Source: Pseudocalidococcus sp964653145
GTDB taxonomy: Bacteria > Cyanobacteriota > Cyanobacteriia > Thermosynechococcales > Thermosynechococcaceae
Direction: 5' to 3'
Length of the DNA: 64,000 nucleotides
Assembly (NCBI GenBank): GCA_964653145.1
Contig: CAZZCG010000021.1
Span: forward strand, 1-64,000
Shown here one piece after another: positions 26,022-34,082 of this stretch. Within the stretch, counting starts at the first letter, position 1. Each line of letters starts with the position of its first letter. The position numbers were made by a program, and so were the translations under genes. Under the pieces are notes generated by a model. It worked only from the letters and a program-made list of their open reading frames with translations. It was not told where the DNA came from and ran no database searches.

Positions 26022-27239
26022 TTAAGCACTCCGCAACGCCACAATCGGGTCTAACTGAGCCGCCCGGCGCGCTGGAACCACCCCAAAAAACAGGCCAATC
26101 CCACCGGAAACCCCCACGGCCAAGACTACTGCGGCTGGAGCCACTCCTGCTTCGAGGGGAGTCACAGCTGCAATCAACGTCACCCCAGCAACTCCCAGGC
26201 CTGTGCCAATCAAGCCCCCCGCCGCCGACAAAATAATCGCTTCGATGATAAATTGCCAGAGAATATCCTTTTGGGTCGCACCGATGGCTTTGCGAAGGCC
26301 AATTTCTGGAGTCCGTTCGGTTACAGACACCAACATGATGTTCATAATCCCAATCCCCCCCACCAGCAGCGAAATCCCGGCAATGGCCGCCAACATTAAG
26401 GTCAAGGCATTGGAGATATTGCCAATAATTTCGAGGGCTTCCTTTTGGGTTTGGATGGTAAAGTCATCTTCATTGACAATTTTGTGACGCAACCGCAACA
26501 GATTTGTAATTTGATATTTAGCTGCGTCAATACTCTCTTGGTCATTGGCCGCAATGGAAATAAAGGTCAACGGCACCCCATAGGGAGAACGCTGCCCCAC
26601 GACCCGATTGGCCATGGTTGAAATTGGAATAATCGCCGTTTCGTCCTGGTTATTGCCCAGAAAGGCTCCTTTTTCCTTTAATACCCCAATCACCTCAAAG
26701 GTAATATTTTTAATCCGAATTTGCTCCCCAATGGGGTTTTGCCGCACGAACAACTTATTGGCCATATCTGAACCGAGGACAACCACCCGATTCTGCCGGG
26801 CTAAGTCTTGGTCGGAAATGAATCGCCCGCGGGCCACTTCAAAACTTCGCACCGTCAAAAAATTAGGCGTTGTCCCGACCACCAGGCCCGTCAGGTTCCG
26901 ATTCCCAAAAATAATTCGTTGTTGACTTTGAATTTGCGGGGCAACTTCTTTAACTGTGGGTACTAGACGGGTAATCGCTTCCGCATCGGAAAGAACAAGG
27001 GTTTGTGGCACATCAAAGGTGCGATTCCGAGCCTGGGGTGAACCAGGAACTATAAATAAAGTGTTCGGCCCCAGGGATTCAAACTGTCCAGCCGCATAGC
27101 GTTCAGCCCCTTGCCCAACCCCAACCATGGCGATAACGGAAGCATTTCCGATCACTATCCCCAACATCGTTAGACTGCTGCGGAGACGATTGGCGCTCAG
27201 GGTGGCGACGGCAATTTTAAGACTTTCCCAAAGTTCCAT
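26022..27239 (-). CDS. MacB/FtsX-family ABC transporter permease
   Basis: 405 residues. TM1 (SSLTMLGIVIGNASVIAMVGVG) is followed by a large extracytoplasmic MacB_PCD domain (about 45-255) and three C-terminal helices of FtsX type, with ERTPEIGLRKAIGAT between TM2 and TM3. No ATPase or HlyD-like adaptor gene is adjacent. The LolD/DevA-type ATPase at 59691 is one possible partner. It probably exports a peptide, lipid or glycolipid. Confidence 0.85.
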   Translation of the reverse strand: MELWESLKIAVATLSANRLRSSLTMLGIVIGNASVIAMVGVGQGAERYAAGQFESLGPNTLFIVPGSPQARNRTFDVPQTLVLSDAEAITRLVPTVKEVAPQIQSQQRIIFGNRNLTGLVVGTTPNFLTVRSFEVARGRFISDQDLARQNRVVVLGSDMANKLFVRQNPIGEQIRIKNITFEVIGVLKEKGAFLGNNQDETAIIPISTMANRVVGQRSPYGVPLTFISIAANDQESIDAAKYQITNLLRLRHKIVNEDDFTIQTQKEALEIIGNISNALTLMLAAIAGISLLVGGIGIMNIMLVSVTERTPEIGLRKAIGATQKDILWQFIIEAIILSAAGGLIGTGLGVAGVTLIAAVTPLEAGVAPAAVVLAVGVSGGIGLFFGVVPARRAAQLDPIVALRSA

Positions 27240-27405
27240 AGAAACTATTCCAAATCAAGGCAAACAGCAACGGGGCCTGGCTCAACCCTTCATATAATTT
27301 AACGTCAACCGGATGGCAACACCGACCCATGACGTGCCCTAAGCTTCACGGTAAAATCAAACCAGATCAGCAAATTTGTGTGGATTTTTCCAAGGCAATG
27401 TGGGT

Positions 27406-27609
27406 ATGGATGGCTTTTGGCAAAATGTCTTGCGGTATCAACGCTATTTCGTCACCGTTCTTTTGGGGGTGGTCTGGAATGTGGTTGAGCCTCTGGTTCC
27501 CTTGTTTAAGAAGCCCGTGACGGCCATTGCCTTAATTGGGGTTTTGCTTGGTAGCCTCAGCTTTGTGGCCCTGACGGTGCGGGCAATGTTGGGTTTACCC
27601 CTGACTTAA
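27406..27609 (+). CDS. ycf33: Ycf33/DUF751 family membrane protein
   Basis: 67 residues from the ATG at 27406. Pattern FWQNVLRYQRYFVTVLLGV, then EPLVPLFKKPVTAIALIG, then a final helix ending VRAMLGL matches Ycf33/DUF751. This family occurs only in cyanobacteria and plastids, with a suspected role around photosystem I or cyclic electron flow; the function is not settled. It stands alone, between two minus-strand genes. Confidence 0.82.
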   Translation: MDGFWQNVLRYQRYFVTVLLGVVWNVVEPLVPLFKKPVTAIALIGVLLGSLSFVALTVRAMLGLPLT

Positions 27610-27624
27610 AATCCCCCAAATTTT

Positions 27625-28848
27625 CTAGACACAGAACCGCTCCACACAACGCAGGAACAACTCGACCCCAACCCCCAATACGGTTTCATCAAAGTCAAAG
27701 CGGGGATGGTGGTGGGGGTAGTCCAGGCCAAGGTGGGGGTTGGCAGAACCTAAAAAGAAATAGCACCCCGGTACTTCCTGCAAAAAGAAGGACATATCCT
27801 CAGCAGCCATGGTTTGACAATTAGGGACAATGCCCAGGCCGGGTTCAACGACGGTTTCGGCAACGGAGCGTACCAGGTCAGCCATCCCCTGATCATTGAC
27901 CGTCGGCGGGTACATCCGTTGATAGTTGAAGTCATAGCTCGCCCCGTGACAGGCACAAATCCCAGCAATAATCGCCTCAATCCGCTCCGGTAGCATATCC
28001 CCAAGTTCAGGGTTGAAGTACCGCACCGTCCCAGCCAAACGGGCCGTATCCGCAATGATGTTTTTGGCAGTTCCAGCATGGAGCGACCCCACCGTAATCA
28101 CGGCCGTATCTAGGGGGTTAATGTTCCGGGCCACAATGGTTTGCAGCGTAGTGACAATTTGAGAGGCAATCAAAACGGCATCGACAGTTTGTTGGGGAAT
28201 GGCGCCGTGCCCTCCTTTGCCAAAAATCTGACATTCAAAAAATTCCGCGGCAGCCATCAACGGCCCACTGCGGACTCCCACGGTTCCCACGGGCAGGACA
28301 TTCCACAAATGCAAGCCAACAATGCCATCCACTTGGGGATTTTCCAGCACTCCGGTTGCAATCATCGGTTTTGCCCCCCCAGGCCCCTCTTCCGCGGGTT
28401 GAAAAATAATCTTGACTGTCCCGGCAAAATCTCGGTGTTGGGCAAGGGAGTAGGCAGTTCCTAGGGCAATGGTGGTATGACCGTCGTGGCCACAGGCGTG
28501 CATGATTCCGGGGTGGGTTGAGCAGTAGGGAACGTCATTCTCTTCCTGGATCGGCAGGGCATCCATATCCGCTCGAATTGCGAGGACTGGCCCCGGGCGT
28601 TGGCCGGTAATCGTGGCAACAATTCCAGTTTTGGCAATGCCGGTTTCATGGAGAATGTCCCAGGCCTGAAGTTTTTGCGCCACAAATTCTGCTGTCAAGT
28701 TTTCTTTAAAGGCCAACTCTGGACGTTGATGCAAATGCCGCCGCCAGGCCACAAGTTCTGGTTGGAGAGTTTTCACCTCGGGACGCAGGGCATGAACAAA
28801 ATGGGCCTGGATATCTGAGTTAAAGGGATTCGTGAGGATTGGGGCCAT
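27625..28848 (-). CDS. M20-family amidohydrolase (hippurate/IAA-amino acid hydrolase type)
   Basis: 407 residues. Metal-binding motifs are ADMDALP (Asp), HACGHDGHT (Cys/His), QPAEEGPGGA (Glu-Glu) and GLHLWN. A dimerisation lid domain lies at about 195-310. The enzymes cleave the amide bond of N-acyl amino acids or related conjugates; the natural substrate is unknown. Cytosolic, monocistronic as far as seen. Confidence 0.88.
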   Translation of the reverse strand: MAPILTNPFNSDIQAHFVHALRPEVKTLQPELVAWRRHLHQRPELAFKENLTAEFVAQKLQAWDILHETGIAKTGIVATITGQRPGPVLAIRADMDALPIQEENDVPYCSTHPGIMHACGHDGHTTIALGTAYSLAQHRDFAGTVKIIFQPAEEGPGGAKPMIATGVLENPQVDGIVGLHLWNVLPVGTVGVRSGPLMAAAEFFECQIFGKGGHGAIPQQTVDAVLIASQIVTTLQTIVARNINPLDTAVITVGSLHAGTAKNIIADTARLAGTVRYFNPELGDMLPERIEAIIAGICACHGASYDFNYQRMYPPTVNDQGMADLVRSVAETVVEPGLGIVPNCQTMAAEDMSFFLQEVPGCYFFLGSANPHLGLDYPHHHPRFDFDETVLGVGVELFLRCVERFCV

Positions 28849-29036
28849 GGAACGGATGGTTAACCAATGGGTAGGGGCAAGGGGCTAGGATCCAGAGTTC
28901 AGAACTGGTAACCGAATCAACAACTTGAGGAGATTTAAAGGCGATGGGCTGAATCAGCACAACACACTCCTTTTTATGATTGTAGGAAGAATCATTTCCC
29001 TGCAACCAAGATTGCCTGAATGATTGGGTGCTGCCG

Positions 29037-29402
29037 TTACCACATTTCTAAGACGGGTTCCCGCAAGAGTTCTCGATAACCCTGACTGACGGTGAGAAAC
29101 ATCCCGCGGGGAGTTTTGGCCAGGATGTAGGTATAGTCACCATTGACCGCCTCAAAATAATTTCCCTGGGGATCCCATTCCTTCAGGGGCAAGCGAATCA
29201 CCAGGCTGGGGTCTTTTTTATTCATGGCAACGTAATAGCCTGGCAAATCTCCTCCACAGATGTTAATCCAATAGTTTTTCGTTTCTGTCATGACAAAGGT
29301 GCTTTCGCTGCTGCGACAATTGAGGGGCCGAGCTTGGGCAAGGGCTGAGGCACTCCACCAGAGGGCAAGACTAAGGAAACTGAGCTTGAAAAGATTACCC
29401 AT
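29037..29402 (-). CDS. Exported small protein of unknown function
   Basis: 121 residues from the ATG at 29402 (an earlier frame start is unlikely as it lies before the signal peptide). The signal peptide KLSFLSLALWWSASALA ends at an AxA site. The mature part has two Cys (one in LNCRSS, one in NICGGD) that could form a disulfide, and a beta-rich pattern (YWINICGGDLPGYYVAM, YFEAVNGDYTYILA). I do not recognise a named family. No neighbour suggests a role. Confidence 0.7.
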   Translation of the reverse strand: MGNLFKLSFLSLALWWSASALAQARPLNCRSSESTFVMTETKNYWINICGGDLPGYYVAMNKKDPSLVIRLPLKEWDPQGNYFEAVNGDYTYILAKTPRGMFLTVSQGYRELLREPVLEMW

Positions 29403-29478
29403 AATAGAAAGTCCCAGGCCTGGACTGAACAAAGAATAGGGCTAATTACGGATGATTATGTCCTGAGGAAAATACCCC

Positions 29479-30426
29479 CTAGGTCAACCGGAGTTCCCCA
29501 AAAACCTCAAGCCGCGTGAACCGGGAGACATTCAAGAAGGTTTCAGCCAAGGTCTCAGCAATGGCAGGGGTAATCCAGCCCATTTGTTTCAGCAGTTGGA
29601 TCGCCACAGCATATTTAGCTCGCTTGGCCCCATCCGTCACTTTAATCGCCAGGCCCATCCCCTCACCCACACGGCCAATGCACTGAATACCTTCCGCCCC
29701 GGTTTTGCTGACCAGCTCCCCTTGGGTCAGGCGCATTAATTCCGTATCAAACTGCCCATCCCCAGCGACCATGATGGGATGATGGGTCATCGCTCTCACC
29801 ACCCGTTCCATGGCCCAGTCTTCTCCGGAGGCCAATTGGGCATAAAGGGTAGCCATGTCCGTAAGTTGCATGAAATATGTGGGTGCGCCGCAGTCATCAT
29901 GGGCGTAGATAAATTCCACCGCCGGCATTCGCAGAAGTTCCGCAACTTTTGCCAAGATAAGTTCCTGCACCGGATGTTGGCGATTGAGGTAGGTTTGGAC
30001 TGGCCAGTTCCGCTGTTGACAAACCGCTAACATGCCCGCGTGTTTTCCTGAACAGTTGTGGGTCAGGGGGCCCTGTTGACCATGGGGGGTTGGGCATTGT
30101 AGCGAGGTGGGATCCACATCACAACGCCAAAGAATATTAAAGACTTGCCGCAATTGCTCAACGGTACCGCGATGGGAGCTACAAATCACTGCTAAATCCC
30201 GATCGCTCAGGTCAAATCGCTCTAGGGTACCGCTGGTGGTGATGGCAAGGGCTTGAAAGGGCTTGAGGGAAGAGCGGATAAAGGCGGCGGTTTCGGCATC
30301 CCCAGCTAGAGAAAGGATTCGCCCCCGTTGATCGCAGACAACAGCAGCACCGCGATGGACAGATTCAACAATGCCTTCCCGTAACAAACGGATTTCAAAA
30401 TCAGGGGCCTGGGTTCGTTTTGACAT
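29479..30426 (-). CDS. Asparaginase (PF06089 type)
   Basis: 315 residues from MSKRTQ at 30426; an extension to 30468 is possible but has no support. The chain follows the plant/thermophile-like Asparaginase_II family: SVHRGAAVVCD, RSSLKPFQALA, CSSHRGT, LTHNCSGKHAGML and DDCGAPTY. These motifs contain the conserved Ser/Lys/Cys residues of the active site. It probably deamidates asparagine in the cytosol. The nucleoside-deaminase gene ends 69 nt upstream on the same strand. Confidence 0.86.
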   Translation of the reverse strand: MSKRTQAPDFEIRLLREGIVESVHRGAAVVCDQRGRILSLAGDAETAAFIRSSLKPFQALAITTSGTLERFDLSDRDLAVICSSHRGTVEQLRQVFNILWRCDVDPTSLQCPTPHGQQGPLTHNCSGKHAGMLAVCQQRNWPVQTYLNRQHPVQELILAKVAELLRMPAVEFIYAHDDCGAPTYFMQLTDMATLYAQLASGEDWAMERVVRAMTHHPIMVAGDGQFDTELMRLTQGELVSKTGAEGIQCIGRVGEGMGLAIKVTDGAKRAKYAVAIQLLKQMGWITPAIAETLAETFLNVSRFTRLEVFGELRLT

Positions 30427-30494
30427 AGTTCTTTTGGCTACTTTCTGCACTCTATCACGCTCCATCAAGAAAGAAACCCAGTGGGAGTTAACCC

Positions 30495-30980
30495 CTAATA
30501 ATGCACCCGATCACTCTTAGCCTGGTAGCGTTCCCAAACCTCTAGGGCTGCCTCCCGGAGTAATTCTTGATGGGGAATTTGCCGCTGACTGGGGGGCTTT
30601 TGCAAATCCTCATAGATGGCGGTGTCATCAAAGTCACCAAACTGGCGGGCATCCTCACAGCGAGCTGCATAAAAAATTCGGTCTAAACGGGCCCAGAAAC
30701 AGGCTGCAGCACACATTGGGCAGGGTTCAGCACTGGTATAAAGCACGCAACCGCTCAGATCAAAGGTATTGAGAACTTTACAGGCTTTTCGGATGGCCTC
30801 CATTTCCCCATGCCAGGTGGGATCTTTTTCCGCGACAACATGGTTGTAGCCCTCAGCAATAATTTTTCCATCCTTAACAATGACGGCTCCAAAAGGGCCA
30901 CCCGTCCCTTCCACTAGAGCCCCCTGTTCACCCAGGGCAATGGCTCGGCGCATAAATTTTTCATCATCCCCTGAACCCAT
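30495..30980 (-). CDS. Guanine-deaminase-like nucleoside/nucleobase deaminase
   Basis: 161 residues from the ATG at 30980. The cytidine-deaminase-fold zinc site is present: HGEMEAI (His and catalytic Glu) and PCPMCAAAC (two Cys). The C-terminal half with ARQFGDFDDTAIYEDL matches GuaD-like enzymes, which convert guanine to xanthine. A tRNA-adenosine role is less likely because the TadA pattern differs after PCxxC. An earlier start at 31019 is possible. Confidence 0.83.
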   Translation of the reverse strand: MGSGDDEKFMRRAIALGEQGALVEGTGGPFGAVIVKDGKIIAEGYNHVVAEKDPTWHGEMEAIRKACKVLNTFDLSGCVLYTSAEPCPMCAAACFWARLDRIFYAARCEDARQFGDFDDTAIYEDLQKPPSQRQIPHQELLREAALEVWERYQAKSDRVHY

Positions 30981-31371
30981 GGCCACATCTCCATAACAAC
31001 CGTTTACAGCCCAGGCCAAATCATAAAATGTTGTTCACCTCTGAGGGTGGGGTTTGGACGCAATCGGTTACAGATGTTCGGCCCAAGACCTCCTCAATCC
31101 TCTGGGAGCGAGGAAAATGAAGTCGAGAAAACCATTGATTTAACCTCTAAATGGTGGCAATAGAGTTCAAACGGGGGCGGAGAATTGAACCTAATTTTTA
31201 ATGGTTTTTTTGCCCCCAAACGCCCGCCTGATCAGGTTTTTCTCCAAAATATCCCTGTCTCCCCATTGCAATTTGTTAATTTTTGTAGAGACTTGACCAA
31301 ACCGGTAGTATTTAGACACAATTGAAGTCAGTTATTTGCGGACTTGGTTCTCTCCGTTTGAATGGGCAAGC
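30981..31371. other. Non-coding gap before the DUF2997-Ycf35-ferredoxin genes
   Basis: About 390 bases without a gene. It contains TTGACC at 31293 with no convincing -10 at the right spacing. A CCTGATCAGG palindrome followed by TTTTT lies near 31230, too small for a firm terminator call. The divergent promoters for both flanking transcripts must lie here. Confidence 0.45.
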
Positions 31372-31584
31372 ATGGAAACCCTTGAGTTTTTGATTTACCC
31401 CGATGGTCGAGTTGTTGAGCGGGTTACTGGCATCAGTGGTACCTCCTGTGCTGAGATTACTGCAGCAATTGAAGCCCAAATTGGTCAGGTGATTGCTCAA
31501 CAGCCCACCTCAGAGTATTACGCCCAAATCCAAACCCAAAACCAAGAAGCTGCAGCCCAGTTGAGTTTCAGTGAATGGGCCTAA
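31372..31584 (+). CDS. DUF2997 family small protein
   Basis: 70 residues from the ATG at 31372. METLEFLIYPDGRVVERVTGISG, cited by its ends MET and SG, with SCAEITAAIE fits the DUF2997 pattern of a beta hairpin and helix. It travels with Ycf35 and a ferredoxin in cyanobacteria; here the three are consecutive. The function is unknown; it may be an assembly or regulatory subunit for the ferredoxin. Confidence 0.72.
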   Translation: METLEFLIYPDGRVVERVTGISGTSCAEITAAIEAQIGQVIAQQPTSEYYAQIQTQNQEAAAQLSFSEWA

Positions 31585-31644
31585 TGCCTACTGAGGTGCA
31601 ATGGGAGCATTTATCTTGTCCGAGTTATTAATTTTGGAATAGCC

Positions 31645-32031
31645 ATGTCTCACTTTAGCCAAATTAAAACCCAAATCTGCAGCCTCCCTGCTCTCCAGTC
31701 TGCTTTAAGTGATTTAGGCATGGCCTGGAAGCCGGGGCCCCTCCCGATTAAGGGCTACCAGGGTCAAACCCAAACCGCTGACGTGGTAATTGATCAAGAG
31801 AATGGCTACGGGATTGGTTTTCGCTGGAATGGAACTGAGTATGAGCTAGTAGCGGATTTGGAACTCTGGAACCAGGCCTGGTCAGTGGAGCGTTTTCTCG
31901 ATAAAGTTTCCCAGCGCTACGCCTACCATGCGGTATTGCAATCAGCCCTGACCCAAGGTTTTCAAGTGACTGAAGAGCAACAGCAACAGGATGGCAGTTT
32001 GCGGTTAGTTGTCCAACGCTGGCGGGGTTAA
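31645..32031 (+). CDS. ycf35: Ycf35/DUF1257 family protein
   Basis: 128 residues. MSHFSQIKTQ at the N-terminus, ALSDLGM, then GIGFRWNGTEYELVADL and VSQRYAYHAVL match Ycf35, a family found in cyanobacteria and red-type plastids. It is a soluble protein of unknown function. It is second of three genes, 5 nt before the ferredoxin gene, suggesting a shared role with an iron-sulfur protein. Confidence 0.84.
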   Translation: MSHFSQIKTQICSLPALQSALSDLGMAWKPGPLPIKGYQGQTQTADVVIDQENGYGIGFRWNGTEYELVADLELWNQAWSVERFLDKVSQRYAYHAVLQSALTQGFQVTEEQQQQDGSLRLVVQRWRG

Positions 32032-32036
32032 CCACC

Positions 32037-32393
32037 ATGGAGCGCTCGGGCCTGGAACCGGAACTCGGGGGCCTGGTGCGGCAAAAGGGTGTTTATGTCG
32101 ATGAAGTTACCTGTATTGGCTGTAAACACTGTGCCCATGTGGCCCGAAATACGTTCTATATTGAGCCAAACCATGGTCGTTCTCGAGTCATTAGCCAAAG
32201 TGGCGACAGCGAAGAGCTAATCCAAGAAGCCATTGATACCTGTCCCGTAGATTGTATCCATTGGGTGGACTATACCAATCTGAGACAGTTGGAAGCTGAA
32301 CGGGAGCAAATTATCATTCCATTGCCTGGTTTTCCTGTGGATCGGGCCACATTGCGGCGCAAAATTCGTTCCTCTAAGGGGGCAGGAGACTGA
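32037..32393 (+). CDS. 4Fe-4S ferredoxin linked to Ycf35
   Basis: 118 residues. Cys26, Cys29 and Cys32 (CIGCKHC) with Cys69 and Cys73 (DTCPVDC) provide ligands for one [4Fe-4S] cluster plus one spare Cys. The second half of a normal 2x[4Fe-4S] protein is replaced by SRVISQSGDSEELIQEAI, the pattern of cyanobacterial and plant J-domain-type ferredoxins. A charged C-terminal tail (LRRKIRSSKGAGD) follows. It probably transfers one electron to an unknown partner. Confidence 0.85.
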   Translation: MERSGLEPELGGLVRQKGVYVDEVTCIGCKHCAHVARNTFYIEPNHGRSRVISQSGDSEELIQEAIDTCPVDCIHWVDYTNLRQLEAEREQIIIPLPGFPVDRATLRRKIRSSKGAGD

Positions 32394-32408
32394 ATTTTAC
32401 CTCAAGTC

Positions 32409-33518
32409 TTACACGGCCGCCTGGAGATATTCAACTATTTTTTGGGCCGTAATTGGTGCTAATAAAATGCCATTGCGGTAATGTCCTGTAGCCATAAGGA
32501 CGTTTGTGTAGGGTGCAAGGGGTTCAATAATTGGAGCCGGACGATTCACCGGTCGCGGCCGCAAGCCCTGCCACTCACGGACAATCTGGGCAGATTTCAA
32601 GGTGGGGAATAAGTCCATGGCGGATTGTTTGAGGGCGTTAAGTAGCGGGGCCTGGGGAAATGCTGGTTCATGGTTGGGAAATTCAACGGTAGCCCCAACC
32701 CAAACCCCTTGAGAGAGTCCGATCCCGTTTTGCGGTAGTGGCACTAAATGAAGCTCTCCGCTTTGGATGACAGGCCAATCTAGCCCCGGTGGATCAACAC
32801 AGTCATAGTGAACCGCTTGGCCTAGTACCGGCTGCAGGGATAGTTCTTGGCCTAAGCCTCTAGTTAATGGAGTTGAACCCAGGCCAGCAGCAATCACCAG
32901 ATAATCAAGACTTTGATACCCCTCGGTGGTGGGGGTTCGCCAGGCCAGTTCTGTCGCACGATGATCCTGAACGACTATTTGGTCGACTTGGGCCTGGAAA
33001 TGGAACTGAACACCCTGAGCGGTTGCCTCTTGCCGTAGGGCCTGGGTTACAGGGATCGGATTGATCTGGAGGTCCTGAGTCGAAAAAATTGCCCCCACCA
33101 GGCCTGGGGTTGAGAGTTGAGGAAATCGGGTATTGACGGTGGTGGCGGGCCAAAATTCAAGGGGAAATCCTTGGGTAACCCGCAGATTCCCAAGGGATAG
33201 CCATTTTTCCCAGGCCTCAGCAGTCCAACACAACTCCAAAATGCCATTGCGGTTAACCGGAAGCAATTGCCCAGTTTTTGACTCCAATTCAGGAATTAGA
33301 GTTTGCCAAAGCTTGAGGCTGGCCTGGCGCAGGGCTAGATGGCGACCGCGGTGTTTGAGACTCAGCCCCCCCAGTAAAACCCCAAGGGCGGCCCCAGTGG
33401 CTTGCCAAGTTGAAGCAGAGTTTTTCTCAAAAATATGAATTTCCACGCCGGGTATGCGACTCAGTTCATAGGCAATGGCTGAGCCAACAATACCAGCGCC
33501 AATAATCCCAACCCGCAA
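32409..33518 (-). CDS. FAD-dependent amino-acid oxidase (glycine oxidase ThiO-like)
   Basis: 369 residues of the DAO fold. The Rossmann FAD motif VGIIGAGIVGSAIAYEL is at residues 3-19, and the C-terminal GLRPRPVNRPAP plus MATGHYRNGILLAP is the DAO family signature seen in ThiO and glycine oxidases. Such enzymes make dehydroglycine for the thiamine thiazole ring. The gene is not fused to thiG as in some cyanobacteria. It converges on the ferredoxin gene with a 15-nt gap and follows psbQ by 3 nt. Confidence 0.82.
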   Translation of the reverse strand: MRVGIIGAGIVGSAIAYELSRIPGVEIHIFEKNSASTWQATGAALGVLLGGLSLKHRGRHLALRQASLKLWQTLIPELESKTGQLLPVNRNGILELCWTAEAWEKWLSLGNLRVTQGFPLEFWPATTVNTRFPQLSTPGLVGAIFSTQDLQINPIPVTQALRQEATAQGVQFHFQAQVDQIVVQDHRATELAWRTPTTEGYQSLDYLVIAAGLGSTPLTRGLGQELSLQPVLGQAVHYDCVDPPGLDWPVIQSGELHLVPLPQNGIGLSQGVWVGATVEFPNHEPAFPQAPLLNALKQSAMDLFPTLKSAQIVREWQGLRPRPVNRPAPIIEPLAPYTNVLMATGHYRNGILLAPITAQKIVEYLQAAV

Positions 33519-33521
33519 GTT

Positions 33522-33971
33522 TTAAACCTGGGGAACGAGGGTCAAGTAAGTATCGTAATCCTGTTTCGCGTCCCGAAAGGCTTTTTCAGCGGCGGCTACA
33601 TTTTCATCCAAAGCTGCTTGATCGAGGGCTAATAGATCGGTTACTAGGGCTCGAGTGGTGGCAATGGCTGGGGCCTGGTCTTTTGTTAGTAGATTTCGAT
33701 TTAAGTTGCGCATATCCAAAATCATTTGCCCAAGGGGGCCGCGCATCACTGTCCGCACCGTTTGCCAATCGGCCTGGTCAACACCCTTGGCAAGTTGGTC
33801 AAACCGTTGGGCGTTGTCTTCAATGGTTGTCAAGTAGTTGCTGATCAAGTCTAGTTGGGTGTCGCTGTAGGTAATGGGAATTTTGACGGTGGTAGCTGGC
33901 CCGCCACAACTCACTAGGAGGGAAGCCACCAGGCCAAGAAGGAGTACGACCCAAGCCTGAACTCTACGCAT
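33522..33971 (-). CDS. psbQ: Photosystem II lipoprotein PsbQ (CyanoQ)
   Basis: 149 residues. The lipobox LVSC at residues 19-22 marks the lipidated Cys22. The mature part is a helical bundle with typical CyanoQ segments: LISNYLTTIEDNAQRFDQL, VRTVMRGPLGQMILDMRNLNR and AAEKAFRDAKQDYDTYL. It binds the lumenal side of photosystem II and stabilises it. AAAGGT lies before the ATG. Lnt (500) would acylate it. Confidence 0.92.
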   Translation of the reverse strand: MRRVQAWVVLLLGLVASLLVSCGGPATTVKIPITYSDTQLDLISNYLTTIEDNAQRFDQLAKGVDQADWQTVRTVMRGPLGQMILDMRNLNRNLLTKDQAPAIATTRALVTDLLALDQAALDENVAAAEKAFRDAKQDYDTYLTLVPQV

Positions 33972-34082
33972 AGATCTACCTTTAGTGAACGCTATATAAG
34001 TCTGAATATGCCTATTATGCCAAGGATTGCCAACGTTACTTAAGCCAGGGATAGTCGAAGTGAATTGATGCTTTGCTAGGGC

